Notes: a model not told the origin generated them from the letters alone. DNA of 64,000 bases from Pseudomonas sp. JQ170C (GCF_035581345.1 NZ_CP141608.1:3440501-3504500); one strand, 5' to 3'; positions 39,007 through 48,451 are shown, counted from the stretch's first letter. Numbers and translations: made by a program.

Positions 39007-40326
39007 TCAGTGCAGTTGCAAGGTCGAGTTGATCTGGCTGATGGCATCGACCACATGTTGCGAGCCCTGCTGAATTTCCAGGATCACCTCGCCGGCTTCA
39101 TTGGCCAGCTCCACCCCCAGGCCGGTCTGGCTCAAGCTGGATTGCATGCTGGCCACTGCAGTCAGCGACAAGTCGTGGTTCTGGCGCACCACCTCGACAA
39201 TTTCCAGGGTGGCCTTGCTGGTTCGCGCCGCCAGGCTGCGCACTTCGTCGGCGACAACGGCAAAACCGCGACCGTGCTCGCCTGCCCGGGCAGCCTCGAT
39301 GGCGGCATTGAGGGCGAGCAGGTTGGTCTGGTCGGCGATGCCGCGAATGGTCTGGACGATCTGGCCGATCAGCTCCGACTGTTTACTGACGGCATCAATG
39401 CTGCGAGCCGCGGCATTGAGGTTCTGGGAAATTTCCTCGATCACCTGCACTGTCTGCTGTACCACCTGCGACCCCTTTCGCGCGCAGGCATCGTTTTGTA
39501 CCGAGGTGGCATGGGCGGCTTCGGCGGCTGTTTGCTGGGTACTGACCTGGGAGGTAATGTCGCTGGCGAACTTGACCACCTTGTGCAAGCGGCCGCGGGT
39601 GTCAAAGATCGGATTGTAGGAGGCTTCCAGGTACACCATCTGCCCCAGCTTGTTGACCCGTTCAAAGCGATGCGAATGGTATTCGCCGCGGTTGAGCGAG
39701 GCCCAGAAGGCTTTGTAGGTCGCCGACTCGCTTTCGCTCCTGTGGCAGAACAGGCTGTGATGCTGGCCGACGATCTCGTCTTCGCGGTAATGCATGGTGT
39801 CGAGAAAGTTCTGGTTGGCCTTGATCACCCGGCCCTCAGGGGTGAACTCGATCACTGCCATGGAACGGCTGATGGCCTTGACCAGGCTTTCATTCTCGTG
39901 GTCGCGGTTCACCCGCTGGGTAATGTCGCTGGCCACCTTGAGCACACGGGTAACCTGCTGGCCTGGCCCGAACACCGGCATGTAACTGGCTTCCAGCCAG
40001 ACTTCCTGGCCCTGGCGGTTGAGGCGCATGAACGTCCCGCTGACCGCCTCGCCTCGCCCCAGGTCACGCCAGAGTTTCCGATAGGCCTCGCTGTTGGCGT
40101 AGTCCTGCTCGCAGAAAATCCGGTGGTGCTTGCCGCAGATCTCCCCGGCGCTATAGCCCATCGCCTTGCAGAAGTTGTCGTTGGCCTCGAGGATGACCCC
40201 GTCAGGGCTGAACTCGATCATCGCCATGGAGCGGCTGATGGCGGCCAACTTGTCACTCATCCCGGCCATTGCCCGGGTGCATTGCTCGATTTCAGCCAGA
40301 TCGGACTTACGATGAAAATCAAACAT
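39007..40326 (-). CDS. Soluble chemoreceptor with two PAS domains (BdlA-like)
   Basis: 439 residues, start at 40326 ([10 protein letters not shown]); upstream in-frame codons overlap the promoter region. Two PAS domains in tandem repeat the pattern SRSMA.IEF.P.G.V..AN.NF (about 35-145 and 155-265), followed by a short MCP signalling tip with [34 protein letters not shown]. There is no TM or HAMP segment, so the receptor is cytoplasmic, like P. aeruginosa BdlA, which mediates biofilm dispersal. Redox or energy sensing by the PAS domains is an inference. Confidence 0.87.
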   Translation of the reverse strand: MFDFHRKSDLAEIEQCTRAMAGMSDKLAAISRSMAMIEFSPDGVILEANDNFCKAMGYSAGEICGKHHRIFCEQDYANSEAYRKLWRDLGRGEAVSGTFMRLNRQGQEVWLEASYMPVFGPGQQVTRVLKVASDITQRVNRDHENESLVKAISRSMAVIEFTPEGRVIKANQNFLDTMHYREDEIVGQHHSLFCHRSESESATYKAFWASLNRGEYHSHRFERVNKLGQMVYLEASYNPIFDTRGRLHKVVKFASDITSQVSTQQTAAEAAHATSVQNDACARKGSQVVQQTVQVIEEISQNLNAAARSIDAVSKQSELIGQIVQTIRGIADQTNLLALNAAIEAARAGEHGRGFAVVADEVRSLAARTSKATLEIVEVVRQNHDLSLTAVASMQSSLSQTGLGVELANEAGEVILEIQQGSQHVVDAISQINSTLQLH

Positions 40327-40437
40327 CGGACTACCCTCTACGCTCAGGACGTTACGAGATGCTGCTGAGCATAGATAAAGCTTTGTGCCGTGCAAGCACG
40401 TTGATATCACTCCCCCCATAGAGGGTGGGGCGGGGGT

Positions 40438-41457
40438 TCAACTGCTTTCGCGTACCACCAGCTCAAAGCCCAGGTCCTGGTTGTGCACGGCCGCGCGCTT
40501 GCCATCGAGCAGCCCCAGCAATGCCTGGGCAGCACAGCGACCAATGGCGGCGCGCGGGGTACGGATCGAGGTCAGGCGCGGGACCATGTGCGCCGAGGCT
40601 GGCAGGTCGTTGAAGCCGACCATCGCCACCTGCTGCGGCACCTTGATCCCCAGGCGCAGCGCCTGAAGAATCGCGCCCTGGGCCAAGTCGTCGTTGCAGA
40701 AGAAGATGCCGTCAACGTCCGGCTGTTGCGCCAGCAACTGACTGAACAGTTCCCCGCCCAGGCCAATGGATGAGGGTTGCGGCGACAGCACCTGCAGTTC
40801 GTCGGAAAATCGCCCTGCGGCGACCAGCGCCTGGCGAAAACCCTCGGCGCGCTGCATCACCCGTGGGTCCAGCTGCGCCGCGATAAAGCCCGGGCGCTGG
40901 CAACCGCGCTCAAGCAAATGGCGCGCAGCGGCAGCGCCGGCCTGTTGCTGGGAAAACCCCACCGACATGCCCTGGGCCTCGACCCCCAGCTCCATCATGT
41001 GCACGCAAGGCACGCCACTGGCGCTGAGCATCTGCTTGGCCGCCTCGCTGCGGTCGAACCCGGTGAGCAGCATGCCGCGTGGCTGGTAGGCCAGATAGTT
41101 GCGGATCAGGTTCTCTTCTTCGGCGATATCGTAGTGATAGTTGCCGATCAGTACCTCAAGGCCACGGGGGCGCATGACCTCGTGGATGGCCTCCAGGGTC
41201 TCGATGAACAGTTGGTTGGACAGCGAGGGGATCAGCACCACGATCGACTCGCTCTGCGCCGATGCCAGCGCCCGGGCGGCAGGGTTGGCCACATAGCCCA
41301 GGGCGGTGGCGGCCTGCTTGACCTTCTCCACCAACTCCGGGGCAACCGTGCTGACCCCGCGCAGGGCGCGGGAGGCGGTGATCGGGGAAACCCCGGAAAG
41401 CCTGGCGACTTCAGCCAGGGTGGGACGACCGGTAGTACGGGAGCCGATGCGGGTCAT
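40438..41457 (-). CDS. gntR: GntR, LacI-family repressor of gluconate genes
   Basis: 339 residues with an N-terminal LacI HTH (TLAEVARLSGVSPITASRALRG, about 14-35) and a periplasmic-binding-protein-like effector domain. It diverges from gluconokinase and permease genes, the layout of the Pseudomonas gnt locus. Three copies of the GntR-type operator lie in front of gntR, gntK and gntP, so it should repress all three until gluconate or 6-phosphogluconate releases it. Confidence 0.92.
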   Translation of the reverse strand: MTRIGSRTTGRPTLAEVARLSGVSPITASRALRGVSTVAPELVEKVKQAATALGYVANPAARALASAQSESIVVLIPSLSNQLFIETLEAIHEVMRPRGLEVLIGNYHYDIAEEENLIRNYLAYQPRGMLLTGFDRSEAAKQMLSASGVPCVHMMELGVEAQGMSVGFSQQQAGAAAARHLLERGCQRPGFIAAQLDPRVMQRAEGFRQALVAAGRFSDELQVLSPQPSSIGLGGELFSQLLAQQPDVDGIFFCNDDLAQGAILQALRLGIKVPQQVAMVGFNDLPASAHMVPRLTSIRTPRAAIGRCAAQALLGLLDGKRAAVHNQDLGFELVVRESS

Positions 41458-41499
41458 GGGGAGGTTTTATTTTCGACTTGCAAAGAATGGGGAACGGGC

Positions 41500-41520
41500 A
41501 CTAAGGTAGCGCTGTCTCAG
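41500..41520. promoter_or_regulatory. GntR operator in front of gntR
   Basis: ACTAAGGTAGCGCTGTCTCA fits AC-N-AAG-N-TAGCGCT reported for Pseudomonas GntR; slightly diverged on its right half. Probably autoregulation. Confidence 0.75.
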
Positions 41521-41628
41521 AACACAGGCAATGCATAACTGCAGGTGACCTGAAATGAGCATCCAGACTGCTTATACAAAATCAATAACATCTGGGTGGG
41601 GAGCGCCCGAGGCACCTGTCGCCTCGGC

Positions 41629-41650
41629 CAAAGATAGCGCTATCTCACCC
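41629..41650. promoter_or_regulatory. GntR operator in front of gntK
   Basis: Contains the perfect palindrome AGATAGCGCTATCT followed by CACCC; lies 15-35 bases before gntK. Confidence 0.85.
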
Positions 41651-41664
41651 TGCAGGAGGTACCG

Positions 41665-42204
41665 ATGAACCCACCCCTGTCCGCGATCGTGGTAATGGGC
41701 GTAGCTGGCTGCGGCAAGAGCTCCGTCGGTGCCGCCATCGCCGGCCAAAGCGGCGGCCGCCTGATCGAAGGCGATGCCTTCCACCCCGCTGCCAATATCG
41801 CCAAGATGAGCGCCGGAATTCCCCTGGACGACGACGACCGTGCCGGTTGGCTGATCCGTCTGGGCGAAGAACTGCAGGCCACCCTCAAGGCCGGCGAACG
41901 TCCCATCCTCACCTGTTCGGCGCTGAAAAAGCGCTACCGCGACGCCCTGCGCCATGCCGTACCGGACCTGGGCTTTGTGTTTCTCGATCTCACGCCTGAA
42001 GAAGCCAGCCGCCGGGTGCTTGCCCGCCCCGGGCACTTCATGCCGGCCAGCTTGATCGACAGCCAGTTCGCCGCCCTTGAACGCCCCGACGGCGAAGCCC
42101 TGACCCTGCCCCTGGATGCCACCCTGCCGCTGGACCAGATCGCTGTGCGGGTGGACCTGTGGCTAAAGCCCTGCGGTGAACCGGTACTGGCGCGAACGGC
42201 CTGA
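41665..42204 (+). CDS. gntK: Gluconokinase
   Basis: 179 residues; start at 41665 with AGGAGGT upstream. P-loop GVAGCGKSSVG (about 11-21) and the family motif EGDAFHPAANIAKM. Phosphorylates gluconate to 6-phosphogluconate, the entry to the Entner-Doudoroff route. Flanked by GntR operators on both sides. Confidence 0.95.
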   Translation: MNPPLSAIVVMGVAGCGKSSVGAAIAGQSGGRLIEGDAFHPAANIAKMSAGIPLDDDDRAGWLIRLGEELQATLKAGERPILTCSALKKRYRDALRHAVPDLGFVFLDLTPEEASRRVLARPGHFMPASLIDSQFAALERPDGEALTLPLDATLPLDQIAVRVDLWLKPCGEPVLARTA

Positions 42205-42224
42205 CCTGGCGGTTTCTCGGCTCA

Positions 42225-42247
42225 CCAAAGATAGCGCTATCTCACCC
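42225..42247. promoter_or_regulatory. GntR operator in front of gntP
   Basis: ACCAAAGATAGCGCTATCTC: the same 14-bp palindrome as before gntK, giving the permease its own controlled promoter. Confidence 0.85.
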
Positions 42248-42301
42248 CGTAAATGCTGCAAATGCTCCGCCCACAACAATGACAAGACGAGGCACTGAAC
42301 C

Positions 42302-43654
42302 ATGTTCGGTTTGGCAACTGATACCTACCTGCTGCTCGATGCAGTGGTCACCATCATCGGCCTGGTGCTGCTGATCACTCACTTCAAAGTCCACCCTTTC
42401 GTCGCCCTGACCCTGGCCGCCGGCTTTCTCGGCCTGACCTCGGGCATGCCGGTGGCCAAGGTCATGAAGTCGTTCCAGGACGGTTTCGGTGGTGTACTGG
42501 GATTTGTCGGCATCGTTCTGGCCCTGGGCACCATGCTGGGCAAGCTGATGGCCGACTCCGGCGGCGCCGACCAGATCGCCCAGACGCTGATCAAAGCCTT
42601 CGGCAAACAGAAAGTGCATTGGGCCATGATGTTTGCCGCCTTCCTGGTCGGTATTCCGCTGTTCTTCGAGATCGGTTTCGTGCTGTTGATCCCGCTGGTG
42701 TTCATCGTCGCCCGGCGCTCGGGCGTGTCGCTGATCAAGATCGGTATCCCGTTGCTGGCCGGCCTGTCGGTGGTGCACGGCCTGGTGCCGCCGCATCCGG
42801 GGCCGCTGCTGGCCATCGGCATCTTCAATGCCGACATCGGCAAGACCATCTTCTATGGCCTGATCGTCGCCCTGCCTACCGCCATCATTGCCGGGCCGCT
42901 GTATGGCAACTTCATCTCCCGCTACATTCCCGGCTCGCCCTCGCAGGAGCTGATGGACCAGATCGCCCGGGAGTCGGAGCAGAAGAACCTGCCCAGTTTC
43001 AGCGTGACCCTGATCACCGTGCTGTTGCCGGTGTTCCTGATGCTGCTGAAAACCTTCGCGGACGTGGTCCTGCCGGCCGAGCACATCGTGCGTCAGTGGA
43101 TGGACCTGATCGGCCACCCGATCACCGCCCTGCTCGCTGCCTTGCTGCTGGCCTTCTATACCTTTGGCGCGGCCAGGGGCTTTTCCCGCCAGCAGATCAT
43201 GAAATTGCTCGACCAGAGCCTGGCGCCGACCGCCGCTATCGTGCTGATCGTGGGTGCCGGCGGTGGTTTCAAGCAGATGCTGGTGGATACCGGGGTGGGC
43301 AATGTCATCGGCCAGATGGCCGTGCAAGCCGAGATTTCGCCGATCATGCTGGCGTGGCTGGTGGCGGCGGTGATTCGCATTGCCACCGGCTCCGCCACCG
43401 TGGCAACCATCACCGGGGCCGGCATCGTCGCACCGGTGATCGGCATGATGCCCGGGGTCAATCGTGAGTTGCTGGTGCTGGCGACCGGGGCGGGCTCGTT
43501 GATTCTGTCGCACGTCAACGATGCCGGGTTCTGGCTGGTGAAGCAGTACTTCAACATGACCGTGGCCGAGACGTTCAAGACCTGGAGCATGATGGAGACC
43601 ATCCTGTCGGTGGTCGGCATCATCTTTATCATGTTGCTGTCGTTGGTGGTGTGA
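42302..43654 (+). CDS. gntP: Gluconate permease (GntP family)
   Basis: 450 residues with about 12-14 hydrophobic segments. GntP signatures include GFGGVLGFVGIVLALGTMLGKLMADSGGA and PPHPGPLLAIGIFNADIGKT. A proton symporter for gluconate in the inner membrane. Downstream of gntK, with its own operator copy in the 97-bp gap. Confidence 0.93.
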   Translation: MFGLATDTYLLLDAVVTIIGLVLLITHFKVHPFVALTLAAGFLGLTSGMPVAKVMKSFQDGFGGVLGFVGIVLALGTMLGKLMADSGGADQIAQTLIKAFGKQKVHWAMMFAAFLVGIPLFFEIGFVLLIPLVFIVARRSGVSLIKIGIPLLAGLSVVHGLVPPHPGPLLAIGIFNADIGKTIFYGLIVALPTAIIAGPLYGNFISRYIPGSPSQELMDQIARESEQKNLPSFSVTLITVLLPVFLMLLKTFADVVLPAEHIVRQWMDLIGHPITALLAALLLAFYTFGAARGFSRQQIMKLLDQSLAPTAAIVLIVGAGGGFKQMLVDTGVGNVIGQMAVQAEISPIMLAWLVAAVIRIATGSATVATITGAGIVAPVIGMMPGVNRELLVLATGAGSLILSHVNDAGFWLVKQYFNMTVAETFKTWSMMETILSVVGIIFIMLLSLVV

Positions 43655-43660
43655 GGGCTG

Positions 43661-43818
43661 ATCGCGGGGCAAGCCCGCGTCTACCGGGCGTAATCCTGTA
43701 GGAGCGGGCTTGCCCCGCGAAAGGTCGGCACAGCCAGCCAATCAGGTGTTGCCTGAACCATTGATCGCGGGGCAAGCCCGCTCCTACCGACGGGTAAGAG
43801 CGGGTGTGCCCCGCGATG
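43661..43818. repeat. Cluster of four REP units
   Basis: REP cores alternate in orientation at about 43661-43684, 43698-43720, 43763-43788 and 43793-43816 (the last diverged, GTAAGAGCGGGTGTGCCCCG). They lie between the convergent gntP and alcohol dehydrogenase genes. Confidence 0.85.
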
Positions 43819-43821
43819 CCG

Positions 43822-44970
43822 TTAAAAGGCTGCCTTGAAAATCGCCTCGATCTCTTCCTGGCTCGCCGGCCGTGGATTGGTCAGCCCACAGGCATCCTTC
43901 AGGGCATTGCCGGCCAGGGTCGGCACATCCGCCTCACGCGCACCCAATACCGCCAACCCGGCCGGGATATCAATGGCCCGCGACAGGTTCTCGATTGCGG
44001 CAATCGCCGCATCACTGCCCTGCTCCGCGCTCATGCCGCTGACCTCCACCCCCATGGCCTTGGCCACATCGCGCAGGCGCGCAGCGCTGACCTTGGCGTT
44101 GAAGCGCTGCACATGGGGCAGCAGCACCGCATTGCACACCCCATGGGGCAAGTCATAGAAACCGCCGAGCTGGTGCGCCATCGCATGCACATAGCCCAGC
44201 GAGGCATTGTTGAAAGCCATACCGGCCAGGAACTGGGCATACGCCATGTTCTCGCGCGCCTGCAGATCGCTGCCGTCGGCCACGGCCTGGCGCAGGTTGT
44301 CGCTGATCAGCTCGATGGCCTTGATCGCGCAGGCGTCGGTAATGGGCGTTGCCGCCGTGGAGACATACGCCTCGATGGCATGGGTCAGCGCATCCATCCC
44401 CGTTGCCGCCGTCAGCCCCTTGGGCATCGCGGCCATCAGCGCCGGGTCGTTGACCGACAGCAGGGGCGTGACGTTGCGGTCGACGATGGCCATTTTCACG
44501 TGGCGGGCTTCGTCGGTGATGATGCAGAAACGGGTCATCTCACTGGCGGTGCCCGCCGTGGTGTTGATCGCAATCAGCGGCAGTTGCGGCTTGGCCGAGC
44601 GGTCGACACCTTCATAGTCGCTGATATGCCCGCCGTTGGTGGCGCACAGGGCAATGCCCTTGGCGCAGTCATGGGGCGAGCCACCGCCCAGGGAGATCAC
44701 GCAATCGCAGCGCTCGCGCTGCAATTGCGCCAGGCCCTGTTCGACGTTGGCGATACTGGGGTTGGGCTTGGCGCCGTCGAAAATCGATGAGTCGATGTCG
44801 CGCATGGCCAACAGCTCGGCAATGCGCGTGGCGACACCGGCCTTGGCCAGGCCCGTGTCGGTAACGATCAGCGCCTTGCGCAGTCCGTAGCCGGCTATGG
44901 CGGCCATCGCTTCGTCCAGGCAATCAATGCCCATGATGTTGACGGCGGGGATGAAGAACGTGCTGCTCAT
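43822..44970 (-). CDS. Iron-containing alcohol dehydrogenase
   Basis: 382 residues from Met at 44970. Group III alcohol dehydrogenase features: [14 protein letters not shown] (NAD binding), the metal-binding region [14 protein letters not shown], and the downstream histidines in [26 protein letters not shown]. Likely oxidises ethanol or other short alcohols. P. aeruginosa has related genes (YiaY/ErcA-like) linked to ethanol metabolism, but the substrate here is unknown. Monocistronic, converging with gntP. Confidence 0.9.
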   Translation of the reverse strand: MSSTFFIPAVNIMGIDCLDEAMAAIAGYGLRKALIVTDTGLAKAGVATRIAELLAMRDIDSSIFDGAKPNPSIANVEQGLAQLQRERCDCVISLGGGSPHDCAKGIALCATNGGHISDYEGVDRSAKPQLPLIAINTTAGTASEMTRFCIITDEARHVKMAIVDRNVTPLLSVNDPALMAAMPKGLTAATGMDALTHAIEAYVSTAATPITDACAIKAIELISDNLRQAVADGSDLQARENMAYAQFLAGMAFNNASLGYVHAMAHQLGGFYDLPHGVCNAVLLPHVQRFNAKVSAARLRDVAKAMGVEVSGMSAEQGSDAAIAAIENLSRAIDIPAGLAVLGAREADVPTLAGNALKDACGLTNPRPASQEEIEAIFKAAF

Positions 44971-45052
44971 GGCGAAACCCTCGTGCAATATTCCATTGCC
45001 TTCAGGATCCGCCTATCCGGGCTGCCCCGTGTTGATCTGGGGCAAGCCGCGC

Positions 45053-46615
45053 TCAGCCCAGGAACAAGCGGTAGGCCGGGTTGTCAGTCTCATCCCAGTA
45101 GCGATAGCCCATGTCGTCCAGCGCTTGCGGCAAGCCGGCCTGCTCCTCGTCAGGCACCTCCAGGGCAGCGAACACTCGCGCCTCGGCCGCGCCATGATTG
45201 CGGTAGTGGAACAGGCTGATGTTCCAGCGTTTGCCCAGCCGCTCCAGGAACCCCAGCAACGCACCCGGCCGCTCGGGAAACTCGAAGCGCATCACCCGCT
45301 CATTGGCGCCGGGGCCGGCATGGCCGCCCACGGTATGCCGCACGTGCAGCTTGGCCAGTTCGTTGTCGGTCAGGTCCAGCACGCTGTAGCCCTGCTCGCG
45401 CAAGTTGGCCAGCAACTGGTCACGGGGGTCGTTTTGCGGATGGGTCTGCACCCCGACGAACAGCCGCGCTTCCTTGCCGGGGTAGTAGCGGTAGTTGAAC
45501 TCGGTGATCTGGCGCTTGCCCAGCGCCTGGCAGAAGGCGCGAAAGCTGCCGGGCTGCTCGGGGATGGTCACGGCGATGATCGCTTCGCGCTGTTCACCCA
45601 GTTCGGCGCGCTCGGCCACATGGCGCAGGCGGTCGAAGTTGACATTGGCGCCAGAGTCGATGGCCACCAGGGTCTGGCCCACGGCGTGCTCGCGGGCCAC
45701 GTACTTCTTGATCCCGGCCACCGCCAGCGCCCCCGACGGCTCGGTGATCGAGCGGGTGTCGTCGTAGATGTCCTTGATTGCCGCACACAGTTCATCGTTG
45801 CTGACCGTGATCACTTCATCCACATAGTGCCGGCACAGCTCGAAGCAGTGGGCGCCGATCTGCGCCACCGCCACGCCCTCGGCGAAGCTGCCGACCTGCG
45901 GCAGCACCACCCGCTCACCCGCCGCCATGGCCGCTTGCAGGCAGTTGGAGTCCTGGGGCTCGACACCGATCACCTTGACCTGCGGGCGCAGGTATTTGAC
46001 GTAGGCGGCGATGCCGGCGATCAGCCCGCCGCCGCCCACCGGCACGAAGATCGCATCCAGGGCGCCGGGCTGCTGGCGCAGGATCTCCATGGCCACCGTG
46101 CCTTGACCGGCGATCACGTCCGGGTCGTCGAACGGCGGGACGAAGGTTGCGCCTTCACTGTCGGCCAGTTTCAGGGCATGGGCCAGGGCATGCGGGAAGC
46201 TGTCGCCGTGCAGCACCACTTCCCCGCCGCGCGACCGCACGCCGTTCACTTTCAATTCCGGAGTGGTGGTGGGCATCACGATGGTTGCCCGCATGCCCAG
46301 CTCACGGGCAGCCAGGGCCACACCCTGGGCGTGGTTGCCGGCTGAAGCGGTGACCACCCCGCGCTCGCGCTGGACCGGGCTCAGGCGGCTGAGGCGGTTG
46401 TAGGCCCCGCGGATCTTGAAGGAGAACGTCGGCTGCAAGTCTTCACGCTTGAGCAGCACCTGGTTGCCCAGGGCCAGTGACAACGCCGGTGCAGGCTGCA
46501 ATGGCGTCTCGATCGCCAGGTCGTACACCGGTGCAGCAAGAATGCGCCGCACGTAGTCGGACAGCAGGTTCAGCGACGCGGACGGTGTGCGAGGGCTAAC
46601 GGCAAGGCTGGTCAT
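45053..46615 (-). CDS. ilvA: Threonine ammonia-lyase, biosynthetic
   Basis: 520 residues, start at 46615 with AGGAG upstream. PLP-binding lysine motif SFKIRGAYNRL (about 58-68), phosphate-binding GGGGLIAGIA and a C-terminal pair of ACT-like regulatory domains (LPEQPGSFRAFCQALGKRQITEFNYRY; FPERPGALLGFLERL), so this is the isoleucine-inhibited form that starts isoleucine synthesis from threonine. A leader peptide rich in Ile codons and a terminator precede it, indicating attenuation control. Confidence 0.95.
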   Translation of the reverse strand: MTSLAVSPRTPSASLNLLSDYVRRILAAPVYDLAIETPLQPAPALSLALGNQVLLKREDLQPTFSFKIRGAYNRLSRLSPVQRERGVVTASAGNHAQGVALAARELGMRATIVMPTTTPELKVNGVRSRGGEVVLHGDSFPHALAHALKLADSEGATFVPPFDDPDVIAGQGTVAMEILRQQPGALDAIFVPVGGGGLIAGIAAYVKYLRPQVKVIGVEPQDSNCLQAAMAAGERVVLPQVGSFAEGVAVAQIGAHCFELCRHYVDEVITVSNDELCAAIKDIYDDTRSITEPSGALAVAGIKKYVAREHAVGQTLVAIDSGANVNFDRLRHVAERAELGEQREAIIAVTIPEQPGSFRAFCQALGKRQITEFNYRYYPGKEARLFVGVQTHPQNDPRDQLLANLREQGYSVLDLTDNELAKLHVRHTVGGHAGPGANERVMRFEFPERPGALLGFLERLGKRWNISLFHYRNHGAAEARVFAALEVPDEEQAGLPQALDDMGYRYWDETDNPAYRLFLG

Positions 46616-46654
46616 CGGTGACTCCTGGTTTTTTAAAGTGCCCAGGAGAGAGAG

Positions 46655-46679
46655 AAAAAACCCGCCTCCAGGGCGGGTT
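46655..46679 (-). terminator. Attenuator terminator before ilvA
   Basis: On the minus strand AACCCGCC-CTGGA-GGCGGGTT followed by a T-run. The first arm can alternatively pair with GGCGGGC at 46704-46698 (antiterminator), which in turn can pair with CCGCC at 46720-46716 inside the leader codons: the 1:2, 2:3, 3:4 layout of a classic attenuator. Confidence 0.82.
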
Positions 46680-46694
46680 CTGTGCAAGTGCCAG

Positions 46695-46760
46695 CTAGCC
46701 CGCCAAACTGATAATGGCGGTAATAATGCTGTGCTGAGGCGACTGCAGGAATGTATTCAT
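46695..46760 (-). CDS. ilvA leader peptide (21 residues)
   Basis: An open frame on the minus strand, ATG 46760 to TAG 46695, encodes 21 residues ending ...SIITAIISLAG with Ile-Ile-Thr-Ala-Ile-Ile (ATT ATT ACC GCC ATT ATC) over the first pairing segment. Ribosome stalling there when charged tRNA-Ile or tRNA-Thr is scarce would free the antiterminator. This matches the logic of the enterobacterial ilv leader. No Shine-Dalgarno is seen, so initiation may be leaderless or weak. Confidence 0.75.
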   Translation of the reverse strand: MNTFLQSPQHSIITAIISLAG

Positions 46761-46767
46761 GGCGGGG

Positions 46768-46797
46768 AAACTAGCCCAGCGGCCGTGTTGAAGTCAA
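46768..46797 (-). promoter_or_regulatory. Possible sigma70 promoter of the ilvA leader
   Basis: Minus-strand TTGACT (46797-46792), 18-bp spacer, TAGTTT (46773-46768). Transcription would begin close to the leader ATG. Overlaps the 3' end of the PACE gene. Confidence 0.4.
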
Positions 46798-47222
46798 GCG
46801 GGCTCTCGCGCCGATTCCGGCACATCGAACACCCGGTCGAAGCTCCACTGGAACACAAAGGCATAGACGAAGAAAAACAGGAACAGCGCAAGGTTGGTCA
46901 ACAACGCCGCCCAGAGGCTGATCTGCAACCAATACGCAACCACCGGCAACAGGATCAGCACCATCCCGCCCTCGAAGCCCAACGCATGCACAAATCGCCG
47001 CCACAGGGTGCGACGCCGCTGCGCCTGGCGCGCTTCCCAGTACTCGAAGATCCAGTTGTAGAACATGTTCCAGCCCAGGGCCACGGCTGACAGTATCAGC
47101 GAGAGCACCGTTGATTGCGCCATGTCCGTATCAAACGCCCAGGCCAGCGTCGGCGCCACACACAGCACCGCGATGGCTTCATAGAGAATGGCCTGGACGA
47201 CCTTGCGCGCCTTGCCTTGCAT
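46794..47222 (-). CDS. PACE family multidrug/biocide efflux protein (AceI-like)
   Basis: 142 residues with four TM helices in two repeated pairs, the double bacterial-transmembrane-pair layout: motifs LYEAIAVLCVAP, WNMFYNWIFEYWE (TM2) and a repeat HALGFEGGMVLILLPVVAYWL with VYAFVFQWSFDRVFD. A conserved early Glu (LYE, TM1) is present, needed for chlorhexidine export in AceI. A LysR gene diverges from it, the usual PACE arrangement. Confidence 0.88.
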   Translation of the reverse strand: MQGKARKVVQAILYEAIAVLCVAPTLAWAFDTDMAQSTVLSLILSAVALGWNMFYNWIFEYWEARQAQRRRTLWRRFVHALGFEGGMVLILLPVVAYWLQISLWAALLTNLALFLFFFVYAFVFQWSFDRVFDVPESAREPA

Positions 47223-47319
47223 GACTGGCTCCCCTCGACAGATGAAGCCCCACCCTAGCTGCGTTGAGGCGCAGGTTCAATTGAGCTAGATTGAGCCTCC
47301 CTCAATCAGGTTGAACGTC

Positions 47320-48210
47320 ATGTTCGCCAAACTGCCCCTGACTGCCCTGCGCACCTTTGAAGCGGCGGCCCGCCTGGGTGGCTTCAAGGCCGCGGCCGAC
47401 GAACTGGCAGTGACACCGGCTGCGGTCTCGCACCAGATCAAGCAACTGGAAACCCGCGTGGGCCAACGGCTGTTCCTGCGCAGTGCCCAGCGGGTCGAAC
47501 TCACCCATGAAGGCGAGCAACTCTACCGCCAGGTACACCAGTCCCTGGGCGACCTGCAACAAAGCCTCGCCGCCCTGCTCCCCGCTTGCGACCAGCAGCA
47601 ACTCACCCTGACCACCACCGCCGCCTTCGCCAGCCTCTGGTTGATCCCGCGCCTGGGTGATTTTCATCGGCGTCACAGCGACATCCAGGTCAAGGTGCAA
47701 ACCAGCAACACGGTCATCGACCTGCACCGCGACCACAGCCTGGACCTGGCCCTGCGCGCCGAATTCAATCCAGACCCGACGCTGTACCGGGTGCCGCTGA
47801 TGCCTGAGCACTTTGCCGTCTACACCCCACCCGGCTGGCAGGAGCCACCCGCCGATCAGCCGCTGGTACTGATCGAAGCCCCCTGGGTATCGGCCAGCGG
47901 CGCGGCCATCGACTGGGCCCGGTGGTGTGAAATGGCGGGCAAACAGGCCTGGCTGCAACGCGCGCGCTTTCATCACTACGACGATGAGCAGCACGCCTTG
48001 CAGGCGGCGGCCGCCGGCCACGGGCCGGTGCTGGCAAGCAGTGTGCTGGTGGCCGAAAGCCTGAGGCGCGGGTTGCTGCAGCCGTGGCGTGAAGACATCC
48101 GGTTACCGGCAGCCCAGTACAGCGCCGTGTGCGTACCGGGCCAGGAACGACGGCCCGCCGTGCGCGCATTCCTGGACTGGCTCCATCATTTCCGGACTGT
48201 CTCCCTGTAG
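47320..48210 (+). CDS. LysR-family regulator divergent from the PACE gene
   Basis: 296 residues from ATG 47320 (a TTG at 47311 is possible). GcvA-like HTH (FKAAADELAVTPAAVSHQIKQLETRVG) and a LysR effector domain. It probably regulates the PACE efflux gene about 100 bp away on the other strand. Its stop codon TAG is the TAG of a REP unit (GTAGGAGC), suggesting that the REP abuts or has replaced the native end. Confidence 0.87.
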   Translation: MFAKLPLTALRTFEAAARLGGFKAAADELAVTPAAVSHQIKQLETRVGQRLFLRSAQRVELTHEGEQLYRQVHQSLGDLQQSLAALLPACDQQQLTLTTTAAFASLWLIPRLGDFHRRHSDIQVKVQTSNTVIDLHRDHSLDLALRAEFNPDPTLYRVPLMPEHFAVYTPPGWQEPPADQPLVLIEAPWVSASGAAIDWARWCEMAGKQAWLQRARFHHYDDEQHALQAAAAGHGPVLASSVLVAESLRRGLLQPWREDIRLPAAQYSAVCVPGQERRPAVRAFLDWLHHFRTVSL

Positions 48211-48229
48211 GAGCGGGCTTGCCCCGCGA
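48207..48229 (+). repeat. REP element overlapping a stop codon
   Basis: GTAGGAGCGGGCTTGCCCCG then CGA; its TAG (48208-48210) is the LysR stop. Confidence 0.85.
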
Positions 48230-48245
48230 CAGTGAGCATACCGAT

Positions 48246-48297
48246 TTACCAATGGTGGCGCCGAGTCACTTTTCCGCCCTTGCGGCGGCCTACTCTG
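48246..48297. repeat. Relic of the palindromic element arm
   Basis: GGCGCCGAGTCAC-TTTT-CGCCCTT-CGGCG...TACT resembles the reverse complement of about 17923-17974 in element copy 1 over roughly 50 bp (about four fifths identical by eye). No terminal repeats or GGTGGC tract remain. Confidence 0.5.
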
Positions 48298-48451
48298 AAT
48301 CGCCAACAACCGCTCTAACACCTGCCTTCCTTGACGCCAAAAAACCGTTCCGGCGATTGGACAACCCCCCGTTCTGCTGCTTGTATCTAACTCCTACAAG
48401 ATCCACGGATGGTACAACTTCGCACATCAGGAAGGGACGAGGACGACGACA

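Noticed and set aside
43661..43818. Rho-independent terminators between gntP and the alcohol dehydrogenase gene
   Set aside because: The hairpins there are REP units without T-runs; listed as repeats instead.
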